From NCBI GenBank assembly GCA_000985875.1, contig CCRI01000028.1, positions 1-56,549 of the forward strand: 56,549 bases of DNA, written 5' to 3'. Under the pieces are notes generated by a model. It was not told the DNA's origin and did no database searches. It worked only from the letters and a program-made list of their open reading frames with translations. The stretch comes from Neorhizobium galegae bv. officinalis. GTDB lineage: Bacteria; Pseudomonadota; Alphaproteobacteria; Rhizobiales; Rhizobiaceae. This document shows positions 40,275-48,844 of this stretch, in pieces (positions within the stretch are counted from its first letter, which is position 1; each line of letters opens with the position of its first letter). The position numbers and the translations under genes were made by a program.

Positions 40275-41738
40275 ATGGCCGACCTATCCTATTTCCATGG
40301 CGTAAATCTAGATGAAAGCGCAGATTCGAGGGCTCTCCTTCGGGTTAGCAATTTCGGTGTGACGTTTGTCAACGGCACGGCACCTGACGCGGATGCCGCG
40401 CAATTCGCGATTAACGTCCCGACGCTGGTAACCTCGATCACAGCGGCGGCAGCGCTAGGGGAGGAGGGCACATTGCTTGCGGACCTTACGGCGATCTTCG
40501 GCGAGGGTGGCTCGATGGTCATTGTCAACCGCGTTGAAGACAGCGCTACGCCGGCCACTCTGCAGGCGAATTTGCTTGGGGATTCTGTCCAGCGGACCGG
40601 GCTATATTCCGCTCTTCGAGCGAAGTCGCTGCTTGGTGTGCAGCCTCGCGTTCTCGTGACGGCTGGCGATACTGGCGCTTGGATCGAGGATGGCCTTGTT
40701 TCAGTTACCCTCTCGACGCAGGGGGCGAGTATGACCGAAGCACCGGCTGTTACCTTCACGGGCGGCGGCGCCGATGCTGGCAAGGTTCTTCCAACTGCTC
40801 AGGCCATAATGGGCTCCGGTTCTGATGTTGGAAAAGTCGTCGGTATCGCGATCCTGACGGCGGGCAAGAATATGAGTGCCGCTCCAGCCGTATCCTTTAC
40901 CGGTGGGGGCAGTGACGTGGGTAAGGTACTGCCGACGGCGATCGCCAACATCGGCGATGTCGGCAATCCCTTCATTTCGGCGTTGAATGTGATTTGCCCG
41001 CAGATCCGCGCCCGCGGCTACGTTGCCGGTCCGAACACCACCAACGCAGAGGCGGTCCGTTTCCGCAATACGGTCAACGGCGGCCGCATCCTGGTCATTG
41101 ATCCTAAGGGTATCAAAAATGTGGACGGCGTTCCGGTCACGGTGCCAGTCGCACCGGTTTTCGCCGGGGTGAGGGCGCGCGTCGTCGCCTCTTCTGAGGG
41201 CGTCTCTGGCTCGGTCTCGAATAAAATCATCCGCACGCTCGACGGTGTCGCTCGCACGATCCAGTACCCCGTCGACAGCAACTACCTGAATGAACGCCAG
41301 GTCTCGACTGTCATCAACGAACGTGGAGGGCTCCGTACCTGGGGCTCGCGGCTGGCGACCGACGACGAGCTTTGGCAGTTCGACAGCGTTCGCGCGACGG
41401 CCGATATGGTGAACGAGGCGCTGGAGGATCTGTATTTCATCTACGTCGACCGGAAATTCACCAAGGCGAATCTGAAGATGATGATCGAGGACGGCAACGC
41501 TGCCATCCGCGTCTTCAAGAACAACAATGACATCCTTGGCGGGCGGGTCTGGCTGTCAGATCTCAATACGCCGATCCTCAACGCCAACGGCAAGGTTTTT
41601 CTCGATATCGAGTTTGAACCGGTCGGCCTGATGGAGCAGATACACATCACCACGTACCGCAATATTCTCTACTACCAGCTGCTGCTGGACGAGGTGCGGG
41701 GCGCAATCGAAAATGGCCCGCTCACGGTAGCGGCATAA
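40275..41738 (+). CDS. Tail sheath protein with inserted repeats
   Basis: This 487-aa contractile sheath protein (GpFI type) starts MADLSYFHGVNLDESADSRALLRVSNFGV and has the conserved C-terminus (VFLDIEFEPVGLMEQIHITTYRN). Residues about 140-229 hold two copies of a module with APAVTFTGGGADAGKVLPTA and APAVSFTGGGSDVGKVLPTA, which is not part of a minimal sheath and probably sits on the outside of the tail. A ribosome-binding site AAGGAG precedes ATG 40275. Presence of a sheath shows a myovirus-type tail. Confidence 0.92.
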   Translation: MADLSYFHGVNLDESADSRALLRVSNFGVTFVNGTAPDADAAQFAINVPTLVTSITAAAALGEEGTLLADLTAIFGEGGSMVIVNRVEDSATPATLQANLLGDSVQRTGLYSALRAKSLLGVQPRVLVTAGDTGAWIEDGLVSVTLSTQGASMTEAPAVTFTGGGADAGKVLPTAQAIMGSGSDVGKVVGIAILTAGKNMSAAPAVSFTGGGSDVGKVLPTAIANIGDVGNPFISALNVICPQIRARGYVAGPNTTNAEAVRFRNTVNGGRILVIDPKGIKNVDGVPVTVPVAPVFAGVRARVVASSEGVSGSVSNKIIRTLDGVARTIQYPVDSNYLNERQVSTVINERGGLRTWGSRLATDDELWQFDSVRATADMVNEALEDLYFIYVDRKFTKANLKMMIEDGNAAIRVFKNNNDILGGRVWLSDLNTPILNANGKVFLDIEFEPVGLMEQIHITTYRNILYYQLLLDEVRGAIENGPLTVAA

Positions 41739-41751
41739 GGAGAGACGTTCC

Positions 41752-42264
41752 ATGGCTGCTTCCAACCTTCCCCGCTACCTCCTTCGTGATTGCATGCTCT
41801 GGGCAGATCGCGAAAGCCAGCTCGGCCAGATCGGCGACATCACGCCGCCGGTCCCCGAAAGCAAGATGGAGGACATGCGCAACGCCGGCATGATCAAGCC
41901 GCGCAAGATCAAGCTCGGTTTTGAGGGGCTTGAGTTCTCGTTCAAGATGCCGGGCCTCGATCCCCAGGTCCTGAAGCTGTTCGGCCTCAGGCCAGGCGTC
42001 GAGACGCCGTTCATGATCACCGGCGCCACGGTCGACGAGGATGGCACCACGCATTCGGCGGTGATGACCATCCGCGGATCTCTCTACAAGCCGGACCACG
42101 GCACGTGGAAGGGTGGCGACATGGCCGAAAACGACAATGCTGTCGCAGTCAATTACTACAAGCTCGAGATCGACGGGAACGAGATCTACGAGATGGACGA
42201 CTTCGACTTCAAGGTCGGCGGCGTCTCGCAGTACGGCGATATCCGCAACGCGCTGCTCCTCTAA
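41752..42264 (+). CDS. Major tail tube protein (GpFII)
   Basis: This 170-aa protein (MAASNLPRYLLRDCMLWADRESQLGQIGDITPPVPESKMEDMRNAGMI) matches the FII tube family of contractile tails, with a beta-rich core (ITGATVDEDGTTHSAVMTIRGSL) and the ending DIRNALLL. It polymerises into the tail tube inside the sheath. Its place after the sheath gene fits. Confidence 0.93.
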   Translation: MAASNLPRYLLRDCMLWADRESQLGQIGDITPPVPESKMEDMRNAGMIKPRKIKLGFEGLEFSFKMPGLDPQVLKLFGLRPGVETPFMITGATVDEDGTTHSAVMTIRGSLYKPDHGTWKGGDMAENDNAVAVNYYKLEIDGNEIYEMDDFDFKVGGVSQYGDIRNALLL

Positions 42265-42287
42265 CTCGACCCTTCATCGGAGACATC

Positions 42288-42548
42288 ATGAAAACCGTCA
42301 TTCTCAAGACGCCGGTCGAACACGGCGGCAAGACGTATACCGAACTGACTTTTCGGGAAGCCACGATCGGCGATCTCGTTACCGGTTCGGCCTTCACCAC
42401 GGAACTCGCCCAGACCGTGGCAATTCTTGCAGCAATCTCTGACACGCCTTTGCCGGCGTTCAAGGCCATCAAGGCCCGCGACCTCAAACTCATCATGGAG
42501 GAAACGGCGGATCTTCTGGGAAACGAGCTGATCACGACTGGCGCCTAG
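42288..42548 (+). CDS. Tail assembly chaperone (gpE-like, short form)
   Basis: This 86-aa protein (MKTVILKTPVEHGGKTYTELTFREATIGDLVTGSAF) is of the P2 gpE/tail assembly chaperone type. It is produced when ribosomes read through to the stop at 42546-42548. A slippery heptamer at 42518-42524 lets a fraction of ribosomes enter the -1 frame. The protein acts with its frameshifted form to chaperone the tape measure. It lies between the tube and tape measure genes, as expected. The ATG follows an AGGAG-like site. Confidence 0.8.
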   Translation: MKTVILKTPVEHGGKTYTELTFREATIGDLVTGSAFTTELAQTVAILAAISDTPLPAFKAIKARDLKLIMEETADLLGNELITTGA

Positions 42549-42676
42549 TCGCTGGCTTCGTGGCGCACTTCCTTCATACACCGCTCGATGTGATCGAGCG
42601 GTGGCCACCCGACAAGCTGATCTCCTATTTCGAGACGGCGCAGCAGCTATCAAAAGCTCTCCATAGGACCAACTGA
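42288..42676 (+). CDS. Tail assembly chaperone, -1 frameshifted long form
   Basis: Reading in the -1 frame after GGGAAAC (42518-42524) gives a product of about 129 aa that ends HFLHTPLDVIERWPPDKLI ... HRTN, with stop TGA at 42674-42676 touching the tape measure ATG (TGATG). The -1 frame has no good start of its own, and its residues (LHTPLD, WPPDKL) look like the P2 E' extension. Frameshifting is inferred from the heptamer, the open -1 frame and the well-known conservation of this trick in tail chaperones. Confidence 0.7.
42518..42524 (+). promoter_or_regulatory. Slippery heptamer G GGA AAC
   Basis: GGGAAAC sits in the correct X XXY YYZ phase relative to the gpE-like frame: codons GGA and AAC. 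It is a canonical -1 slip site shared with lambda-type tail genes. The downstream -1 frame stays open to the tape measure start codon. Confidence 0.75.
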
Positions 42677-44838
42677 TGGCCACTCTCCAGTCAACCCTGC
42701 GCGTCTCCCTCCTGGATGACGTCACCAAGCGCGCCAAGGCGATCACTGGCGCGCTTCGGGGCCTGCAACAGCAGAGCTCCGCATGGGTAAGCCCCTTCCG
42801 ATCGTTGACGGCGCAGGCGGTTGCCTTCGGTGGCGCCTATCTCGGCGTCACCAGCGGCTTCAGCTCGACCTATCAGGCGGCGGCCGACACCCAAGCTGCG
42901 TTGACAGAGGTCGGTATCAAGGCCAGCCTGTCGCAGACCGAGCTCGGCCAGCTGCAGCGTCGCCTGACCGAACTGGCGCCGCGGGTGAACCAGACGAGCA
43001 CAGAACTGCTTGCCGGTGTTGATGCCATGCTCACCATGGGCGCGTCGGCACGTGACGCGGAAGGGGCTATCCCTGCCGTTGGCAAGACGGCGACCGCAAC
43101 GGGTGCCGCGATAGCCGATCTTTCGTCTGCTTCCGTTTCTGCCATGCAGAACCTCAACGTGATGCCGTCGCAGATCCAGAAGATGCTTGAAGGCATGACG
43201 TCGGCCGGTAATGCCGGCGCCTTCGAAATGAAGGACATGGCGCAGTATTTTCCGCAGCTGACCGCCTCTGCGAAGACGCTTGGGATGCAGGGGGTTCCGG
43301 CTGTCAACGACATGGCGGCCGCTTTGCAGATCGCCCGTCGTGGTGCGGGAGATGCTTCGACGGCCGCCAATAACCTGAGCGACTTCATGGGTAAGATCAT
43401 GACGCCGCAGACGATCAAGAACTTCAAGAAGTTCGGGGTCGACGTCACGAAGGAACTCGACAAGGCGCATAAGAAGGGCATCTCGCCGATCGAACACTTC
43501 ATCGGATTGATCGACGACAAGACGAAGGGCGGCCGCGGCGAGCTGCTGACCCAGATCTTCGGCGACAAGCAGACGCTGGACTTCGTCCGGCCGATGATCG
43601 CCGGCTTTCAGGACTATCTTCGTATCCGCGGCGAGGCTGATCGCGCGAACGGCGTCGTCGCCGATGCCTATAACCGCCGCATGGGGGACGCGAACCAGAA
43701 GGTCAAGAGCTTCCAGATCGGCATCCAGAACCTCGGGACCTCGATCGGCAACAATCTTCTGAAGCCGGTCGGCGATGCAGCGGGCTATCTGGCCGACGTC
43801 CTGAACACGCTCGATAGCCGTATCACGGTCTTCGATCGCGTAAAGTTTGCCGCGCAGGGCTTTATTAGCGGGCTCGGCTTCAAGGACGGTGAGCTCAGCA
43901 CGATTGCCAAAGACTGGCGGGAATTCATCTTCGGTGTCGAGGATGGCAGCAAGGCCGCTGACCAGGCCGGTCTGATTTTCAAGCGCTTCCGTGACTGGGG
44001 TGATGACATTCGCTACTTCACGACCTCGATCACCGACAATCCCATAGGGCGGTTTCTTGGAGACATCGCGCCCTATGGCCTGCAGATCGCCGCATGGTCA
44101 GTCGGTATCGGCTGGCTGGCCGGCGCGGTCAGGAAGCTTGCGAGCGCATTGTTCTTCCTCTCCGGAGCGTCTGCCCTGGTCAGCGCCTTCAAACTTGCGA
44201 AGGGTTTGGCGGGCATCCTCGGCGTCGGTGGCGGCGCAGCCGCGGGTGCTGCCGGCGGAGCGGCTGCAAGTGCCGCAGGCGGCGCTGCCGCATCGACAGT
44301 CGCAAAAGGCGGTCTGCTTGCGCGGCTGGCGAAGATGGGCATCTGGGGGATGGCCGGAATGGGCGCCTGGGATGCCGCGAAAGCTTCTTATACCGGCGAT
44401 ACTCCTTATAAACAGGGAAAGACCGTCCTTCCCGACTTCACGGATCTGCTTCACCTGCTTGGCTCGAAGGCCAGCAGCACCCTGTCCACCGATGGCGGTC
44501 CGGGTTTCCAGGAAGGGATGAAGGCGGAAAACGACCGGTTCTTGTCGAGCTGGTTGGAACAGCACGGTGGCGGCGCTCCGAAATACGGCACGACAGATAC
44601 CCTTGCGGGGAAGTCGGCGGACGACGCTGTCCGGATCGACGCATCCAGCATTGCGGCCATGGTCCAGCCAACCGGCACCCAGGACGTGAGGGTTACAAAC
44701 CCGCAGCCTCCGAACATCACGATCCACGCTCCGATCTCGATCAGCGGGGTTGTCGATCCCCAGGCTGCGGCGGCCGCTGCTGTCTCCAAATTGGGAGAGA
44801 CGACCAAGGCTGCCGTCGAGGCTGCGGATACCGACTAG
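42676..44838 (+). CDS. Tail tape measure protein
   Basis: This 720-aa protein starts MATLQSTLRVSLLDDVTKRAKAITGALRGLQQQSSAW and contains the TP901-type tape measure block (LTMGASARDAEGAIPAVGKTATATGAAI, MKDMAQYFPQLTASAKTLGMQG and ALQIARRGAGDASTAANNLSDFMGKIMTP). An Ala/Gly-rich hydrophobic stretch (about 500-560) may insert in the membrane on infection. Its length sets tail length. The start is coupled to the frameshifted chaperone stop. Confidence 0.92.
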   Translation: MATLQSTLRVSLLDDVTKRAKAITGALRGLQQQSSAWVSPFRSLTAQAVAFGGAYLGVTSGFSSTYQAAADTQAALTEVGIKASLSQTELGQLQRRLTELAPRVNQTSTELLAGVDAMLTMGASARDAEGAIPAVGKTATATGAAIADLSSASVSAMQNLNVMPSQIQKMLEGMTSAGNAGAFEMKDMAQYFPQLTASAKTLGMQGVPAVNDMAAALQIARRGAGDASTAANNLSDFMGKIMTPQTIKNFKKFGVDVTKELDKAHKKGISPIEHFIGLIDDKTKGGRGELLTQIFGDKQTLDFVRPMIAGFQDYLRIRGEADRANGVVADAYNRRMGDANQKVKSFQIGIQNLGTSIGNNLLKPVGDAAGYLADVLNTLDSRITVFDRVKFAAQGFISGLGFKDGELSTIAKDWREFIFGVEDGSKAADQAGLIFKRFRDWGDDIRYFTTSITDNPIGRFLGDIAPYGLQIAAWSVGIGWLAGAVRKLASALFFLSGASALVSAFKLAKGLAGILGVGGGAAAGAAGGAAASAAGGAAASTVAKGGLLARLAKMGIWGMAGMGAWDAAKASYTGDTPYKQGKTVLPDFTDLLHLLGSKASSTLSTDGGPGFQEGMKAENDRFLSSWLEQHGGGAPKYGTTDTLAGKSADDAVRIDASSIAAMVQPTGTQDVRVTNPQPPNITIHAPISISGVVDPQAAAAAAVSKLGETTKAAVEAADTD

Positions 44839-44844
44839 CGATGG

Positions 44845-45627
44845 CTATTTAAGCCGCAGCATGATGTAGTAATCCGTGTCACGCCTTTCGATGGTATATT
44901 CTGCATCATAGATATTACCGGTGGGTGAGACTATCTCCGCGGCGCAGGTTCTGATTGTCGGTGTTGCCGACGTTTCCCTGGGGTTCCTAACCTCTTTCGC
45001 GTCGAGCTTGGACACGTTCAGAGGAATTCTCGGAAACAGTTCCTTGACCTTTGCGACGGATGCATAGGCATCGCAGCTTGTTGGTCCGAGGGCGAGAAGG
45101 GGGTTTAAGGAGCCGTTCATTGCATATACCGCGAACGCTACGGCAGCAAACCATGTAGCCAGCGGAAACTGGTTGCGCCGCAGGCGACGGTTTCGTGAAA
45201 ACAGATAGACTGGAACGAGCAGAGCGGCGGCCCAAAAGCTTGTCGAGCGATCTCGACGGCCGCTCTGCTTGATGGCCCGCTCGTCGAAATACCCTAGGGT
45301 GCCATTCACGACGCAATACGCCAACAACACAACTGGTGGATCCCCCTCGGTCGTGGAGAGGGCGTTTTCCACGAAGTAACCAAGAGCAGGCACAATCGCC
45401 AGGAGCCAAATCCAGACGTCAGTGATGGCGGAAGGAGGAAGCGGAGGGGGAATGTCTGGCTGCTGCAGCTCCGACACTTCGGAGTACCTCTTCCACGTAG
45501 CGCCGAGCGCGCCATTCCACACCAACGTGTCTTCGTTGATGTCCCCCTTCTGGAATTTCGACATTATTTCTTCTTGCGTTACAGGACCGGCCTGCCGCCC
45601 GTTTACGCTATAGTGCCAATTGGCCAT
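44845..45627 (-). CDS. Antisense cargo gene: DUF4339/GYF_2 membrane protein
   Basis: This 260-aa protein begins MANWHYSVNGRQAGPVTQEEIMSKFQKGDINEDTLVWNGALGATWKRYSEVSEL, a DUF4339 (GYF_2) domain. A proline-rich PPPLPPS linker follows, then several hydrophobic segments (VWIWLLAIVPALGYF, PVVLLAYCVVNGTLGYF, FWAAALLVPVYLF, FPLATWFAAVAFAVYAM) and a soluble C-terminal domain. It is the only minus-strand gene inside the late operon and sits between tape measure and gpU, so it is a moron. It may alter the host envelope or block superinfection, which is inference. Start 45627 has GGGAG upstream. Confidence 0.8.
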   Translation of the reverse strand: MANWHYSVNGRQAGPVTQEEIMSKFQKGDINEDTLVWNGALGATWKRYSEVSELQQPDIPPPLPPSAITDVWIWLLAIVPALGYFVENALSTTEGDPPVVLLAYCVVNGTLGYFDERAIKQSGRRDRSTSFWAAALLVPVYLFSRNRRLRRNQFPLATWFAAVAFAVYAMNGSLNPLLALGPTSCDAYASVAKVKELFPRIPLNVSKLDAKEVRNPRETSATPTIRTCAAEIVSPTGNIYDAEYTIERRDTDYYIMLRLK

Positions 45628-45720
45628 GGACTCACTCCCCCGCCTTGCCCGCGAGCATACCAAGAAAAATGCTGGCAGGAAGGGTTTGCACTTTCCATCT
45701 CTGCAACCAAGAGGAAATCT

Positions 45721-46173
45721 ATGCCCGGCCCGATCCCCATGACACTCGGCTCTTTCGCCTTCGAAGCGATCGGCTTCGGCTATGACACCGTGTCCCGCAG
45801 AGTCCAGACACCCTGGGCGGAGATCGCTGTAGCCCAAACCCTGAACCAGCATCAGTGGACCGGTCCAACCTCGGAGGAAGTCTCCATCCGCGGCGTGCTA
45901 TTTCCGGCTGAATTCGGCGGGCAAGACTCTCTCGACGGCATCATAGCCTCGGCGATGAGCGGTGCGCCGCTGATGCTCGTGTCTGGCAACGACGCCGAAG
46001 GGGTCATCCATGGCACCTTCACGATCCAGTCCGTCGACGAGGATCGCAGCTTCCACGACGCCCGCGGGCAACCGCACCGCAATAGCTACTCAATCGCGTT
46101 GAAGCGGTACGGGCAGGGCGGCGCGACAGACGCGGCCGCCACCTTGCCGCCTATCCTCAGTCTTTTCGGGTGA
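45721..46173 (+). CDS. Tail protein U (GpU)
   Basis: This 150-aa protein begins MPGPIPMTLGSFAFEAIGFGYDTVSRRVQTPWAEI and matches P2 GpU (conserved QTPWAEIAVAQTLNQHQWTGPTSEEVSIRGVLFPAEFGG). GpU is needed for tail assembly near the baseplate hub. The start at 45721 follows AGAGGA. The earlier in-frame part (45574-45720) overlaps the cargo gene antisense and is rejected. It is followed by gpX. Confidence 0.9.
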   Translation: MPGPIPMTLGSFAFEAIGFGYDTVSRRVQTPWAEIAVAQTLNQHQWTGPTSEEVSIRGVLFPAEFGGQDSLDGIIASAMSGAPLMLVSGNDAEGVIHGTFTIQSVDEDRSFHDARGQPHRNSYSIALKRYGQGGATDAAATLPPILSLFG

Positions 46174-46176
46174 TCC

Positions 46177-46389
46177 ATGGGCACGACATACGTAACCAAG
46201 CAGGGAGAAACGATAGACCTCGCTTGCTGGCGCCACTACGGGCGCACTCGCGACGTCGTCGAGGCGGTGCTTGCTGCCAATGCGGACCTGTCTCTCCTTG
46301 ATGTTGTCCTGCCGATTGGCACGCGCATTGTCATGCCCGATATCACTTTAACCAGGCCCGTCGACAACCTCATCAGCCTCTGGGACTGA
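46177..46389 (+). CDS. Tail protein X (LysM-like)
   Basis: This 70-aa protein (MGTTYVTKQGETIDLACWRHYGRTRDVVEAVLAANADL) has a LysM-like fold typical of P2 gpX. It likely binds the tail hub or peptidoglycan. It lies between gpU and gpD in the P2 order. Confidence 0.9.
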   Translation: MGTTYVTKQGETIDLACWRHYGRTRDVVEAVLAANADLSLLDVVLPIGTRIVMPDITLTRPVDNLISLWD

Positions 46390-46390
46390 C

Positions 46391-47524
46391 ATGCATCCGC
46401 AAATCGAGATCACGATCGACGGCCAGCCGGTGGCCGGCGCTTTCTATGAGCGTCTGCTTTCCGTCTCGGTGACCGACAAGGAAGGGCTTGCCTCGGATAC
46501 GTTCCAGATGGAACTGAACGACGGCCCGCCGCAATATCTGGCGATACCGCGCACGGGCGCGATCGTCGATATTCGCGTCGGGTATCACGCCCTCCGATCG
46601 ATAGGGCTGTTCGTCGTCGACAAGGTAACCGCTAAGTGCCTTCCTTACTCCATGTCGATTTCAGGCAAGGCGCGCGACATGCGCGATGGCAAGTTCAAGG
46701 AACGTCAGGAGCGTCACTGGGACAAGAAGAAGGTCAAGGACATCGTCGGCGAGATCGCGGCCGAAACGGGACTGTCTGCTTCCGTCGATACGCAGATCGG
46801 TGAGCACGAATATGAGTGGTTCGGCCAGCAGGACGAGACCAACGTTCATGTCCTGCGCCGGCTCGCCGATCGGCACAACGGTCTGTTCAAGGTGAAGGAC
46901 GGCCGCCTGGTCTTTTCGAAGCGTGGATCTGGAAGCGCCGCCTCCGGTTCGTTCCTTGGTTCTGTCGTCGTTGCGCCGTCGAAGATCGTGCAGGGCAGCT
47001 GTTCGTTTGAGGCGAACGACCGCACGAAGTATTCGAAGGTCGTTGCATACTACCAGGACAAGGACCAAGCGCAGCGCGTCGAGGTCGAGGCTGATGGGGA
47101 TGCGGACGGCGACAGCGTCTACCGAATCCCGGAACCGTTCGCGAGCCCGGCCGAGGCGGACAAAGCGGCGCAGTCCAAGGCAAAAGACCTGAAGCGCGGG
47201 GAAGGTGCAGCATCGGTGACGGTGATCGGCGACACGTCGATCTGTGCCGGCGCGGCGCTGCTCTTCGAAGGGGTCAGGCCCGGGCTCGACGGTGTTCCCT
47301 ACATCATCGACACCGCAACCCATACCTATTCAAAATCTGAGGGATACCGGACTGGTATCAGCGCCAAGCTCTACGACGGAACCTCTTCAGGCGAGGATGA
47401 TGGTGGGTCCGGAGGCGGAGCATCGGGCGGAGGAAAGGTCGCTCCGAACGCTCCCGCGGGCACGCCGCCAACCCCGTCCGAATGGAACAGCACGCGGCGC
47501 TATGGCCGCACTGATGAAAACTGA
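46391..47524 (+). CDS. Late control protein D (GpD, tail hub)
   Basis: This 377-aa protein (MHPQIEITIDGQPVAGAFYERLLSVSVTDKEGLASDTFQMELND) is of the P2 GpD type, a baseplate hub with beta-rich domains (SSVVVAPSKI-type, GDADGDSVYRIPEPFASPAEADKAAQSKAKDLKRGEGAASVTVIGD). The C-terminus is Gly/Ser-rich and low complexity. It forms the hub together with gpV and gpX. It ends the tail block. Confidence 0.92.
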   Translation: MHPQIEITIDGQPVAGAFYERLLSVSVTDKEGLASDTFQMELNDGPPQYLAIPRTGAIVDIRVGYHALRSIGLFVVDKVTAKCLPYSMSISGKARDMRDGKFKERQERHWDKKKVKDIVGEIAAETGLSASVDTQIGEHEYEWFGQQDETNVHVLRRLADRHNGLFKVKDGRLVFSKRGSGSAASGSFLGSVVVAPSKIVQGSCSFEANDRTKYSKVVAYYQDKDQAQRVEVEADGDADGDSVYRIPEPFASPAEADKAAQSKAKDLKRGEGAASVTVIGDTSICAGAALLFEGVRPGLDGVPYIIDTATHTYSKSEGYRTGISAKLYDGTSSGEDDGGSGGGASGGGKVAPNAPAGTPPTPSEWNSTRRYGRTDEN

Positions 47525-47588
47525 AGCCGCGTACATCGAGGCCTGATCGGCCACTTTCCAAAATCCATGAAAATTAGGGAACACTGTC

Positions 47589-48560
47589 ATGAGCGTCATC
47601 ACTGCCGCGCAGATCCGCGCGGCTGCAAAATCGCGTGTCAATGAAGGCAATATGAACTCGGTCCTGGTCGCGCTCGACAAGTTCGGGCTGGGGCTGGGAC
47701 TGAACAGGCCGCACCGGGTCGCGCATTTCCTCGCGCAGCTGATGCACGAGAGCGGCGCCTTCCGCTTCGATCAGGAGGTATGGGGACCAACGGCTGCGCA
47801 GGCCCGATATGATAGCCGCACCGATCTCGGCAACACGCCGCAGGCCGATGGCGACGGCTACCTCTACCGCGGCAGGGCCGGCATCCAGATCACCGGCAAG
47901 GACAACTACGCCGCATTCCGCGATTGGTGCCGGAAGAAGGGCTACAATCCGCCGGACTTCGTTGCGCAGCCGGATCTCGTCAATACCGATCCATGGGAAG
48001 GCCTGGTGCCTCTCTGGTACTGGTCGACGCGGAACCTGAATGCCTACGCCGACCGCAACGACATAGAGACGATCACCAAGAAGATCAACGGCGGCAAGAA
48101 CGGCCTGGTCGACCGCATCGACTACTATGGCCGGATTTCGCTCGTCCTGCTTGGCTACCAGCCGAACGAGGCGGACATCCGCCGCTACCAGTCCGAGCGC
48201 GGCCTTGACAGTGACGGGGACGTCGGACCGAGGACGAGGGCGCAGCTGCACAAGGATCTCCTGGCACTCTCGGGAGCGTCGGTGCAGATGGCCGCCTTCT
48301 CGGCCTCGCCTGTCACCGAAGAGAAGGCCGTGGTGCCGGTCGCGGTTGAGACGCAGGTGAAGCGCAAGTTCAGCCTGTTCGGCCTGTTTGGTGGCGGCGG
48401 ATCGTTCACCGGTCTCGGCCTGGCTGCCTTCGCGGGCATGGACTGGCAGGTGGTCGCGGTGCTGGCCGTCGTCATCCTGGTCACGCTGATCCTCGGCCTC
48501 CTTCTTCAGAACGCCGTCGTCTCGGCGATCGGAAAGATCAAAGCGGCGGTCGAGGCATGA
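47589..48560 (+). CDS. GH19-type endolysin with peptidoglycan-binding and TM tail
   Basis: This 323-aa endolysin has a GH19 chitinase-like lysozyme domain with catalytic E54 in HFLAQLMHESGAF and the YLYRGRAGIQITGKDNY block. A peptidoglycan-binding motif (DIRRYQSERGLDSDGDVGPRTRAQL) lies at about 196-225. One or two hydrophobic segments (GLGLAAFAGMDW, VVAVLAVVILVTLILGLLL) end the protein, so it may be membrane-tethered (signal-arrest-like at the C-terminus). It should degrade the cell wall at lysis. It overlaps the spanin-like gene by 4 bp (ATGA). Confidence 0.88.
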   Translation: MSVITAAQIRAAAKSRVNEGNMNSVLVALDKFGLGLGLNRPHRVAHFLAQLMHESGAFRFDQEVWGPTAAQARYDSRTDLGNTPQADGDGYLYRGRAGIQITGKDNYAAFRDWCRKKGYNPPDFVAQPDLVNTDPWEGLVPLWYWSTRNLNAYADRNDIETITKKINGGKNGLVDRIDYYGRISLVLLGYQPNEADIRRYQSERGLDSDGDVGPRTRAQLHKDLLALSGASVQMAAFSASPVTEEKAVVPVAVETQVKRKFSLFGLFGGGGSFTGLGLAAFAGMDWQVVAVLAVVILVTLILGLLLQNAVVSAIGKIKAAVEA

Positions 48561-48844
48561 TCACCGACAAGATCAGCATGGCGCTCGGCGCGGCCGGCGG
48601 GCTGGCGCTCGGCTTCGCCGTCTTCACCACCGTCAACGCCGTCTGGTGGCTTCCTGCCGCCAAGAGCGAGGCCCGCGCCATCGAGCGCGCCACCATGCAG
48701 GCAGCAACCGACAAAGCCGTAGGAGAACTGAGCAATGAAGCTGACAAGGCTCGCTTTAACCGTCGCATGTGCCGTGAGCGCGGCGGCGTGTACCTCAACT
48801 CAACAGGTCAGTGCCTCGAAGGGGCAGCTGTCCCGCACGGCTAG
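48557..48844 (+). CDS. Inner-membrane spanin-like protein (Rz-like)
   Basis: This 95-aa protein has an N-terminal hydrophobic segment (GAAGGLALGFAVFTTVNAVWWLPAA) and then a charged periplasmic helix (KSEARAIERATMQAATDKAVGELSNEADKARFNRR). It matches the i-spanin layout of a type II anchor plus coiled coil. Its C-terminal third overlaps the start of an out-of-frame lipoprotein gene, the classic Rz/Rz1 arrangement. ATGA coupling joins it to the endolysin. Confidence 0.68.
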   Translation: MITDKISMALGAAGGLALGFAVFTTVNAVWWLPAAKSEARAIERATMQAATDKAVGELSNEADKARFNRRMCRERGGVYLNSTGQCLEGAAVPHG

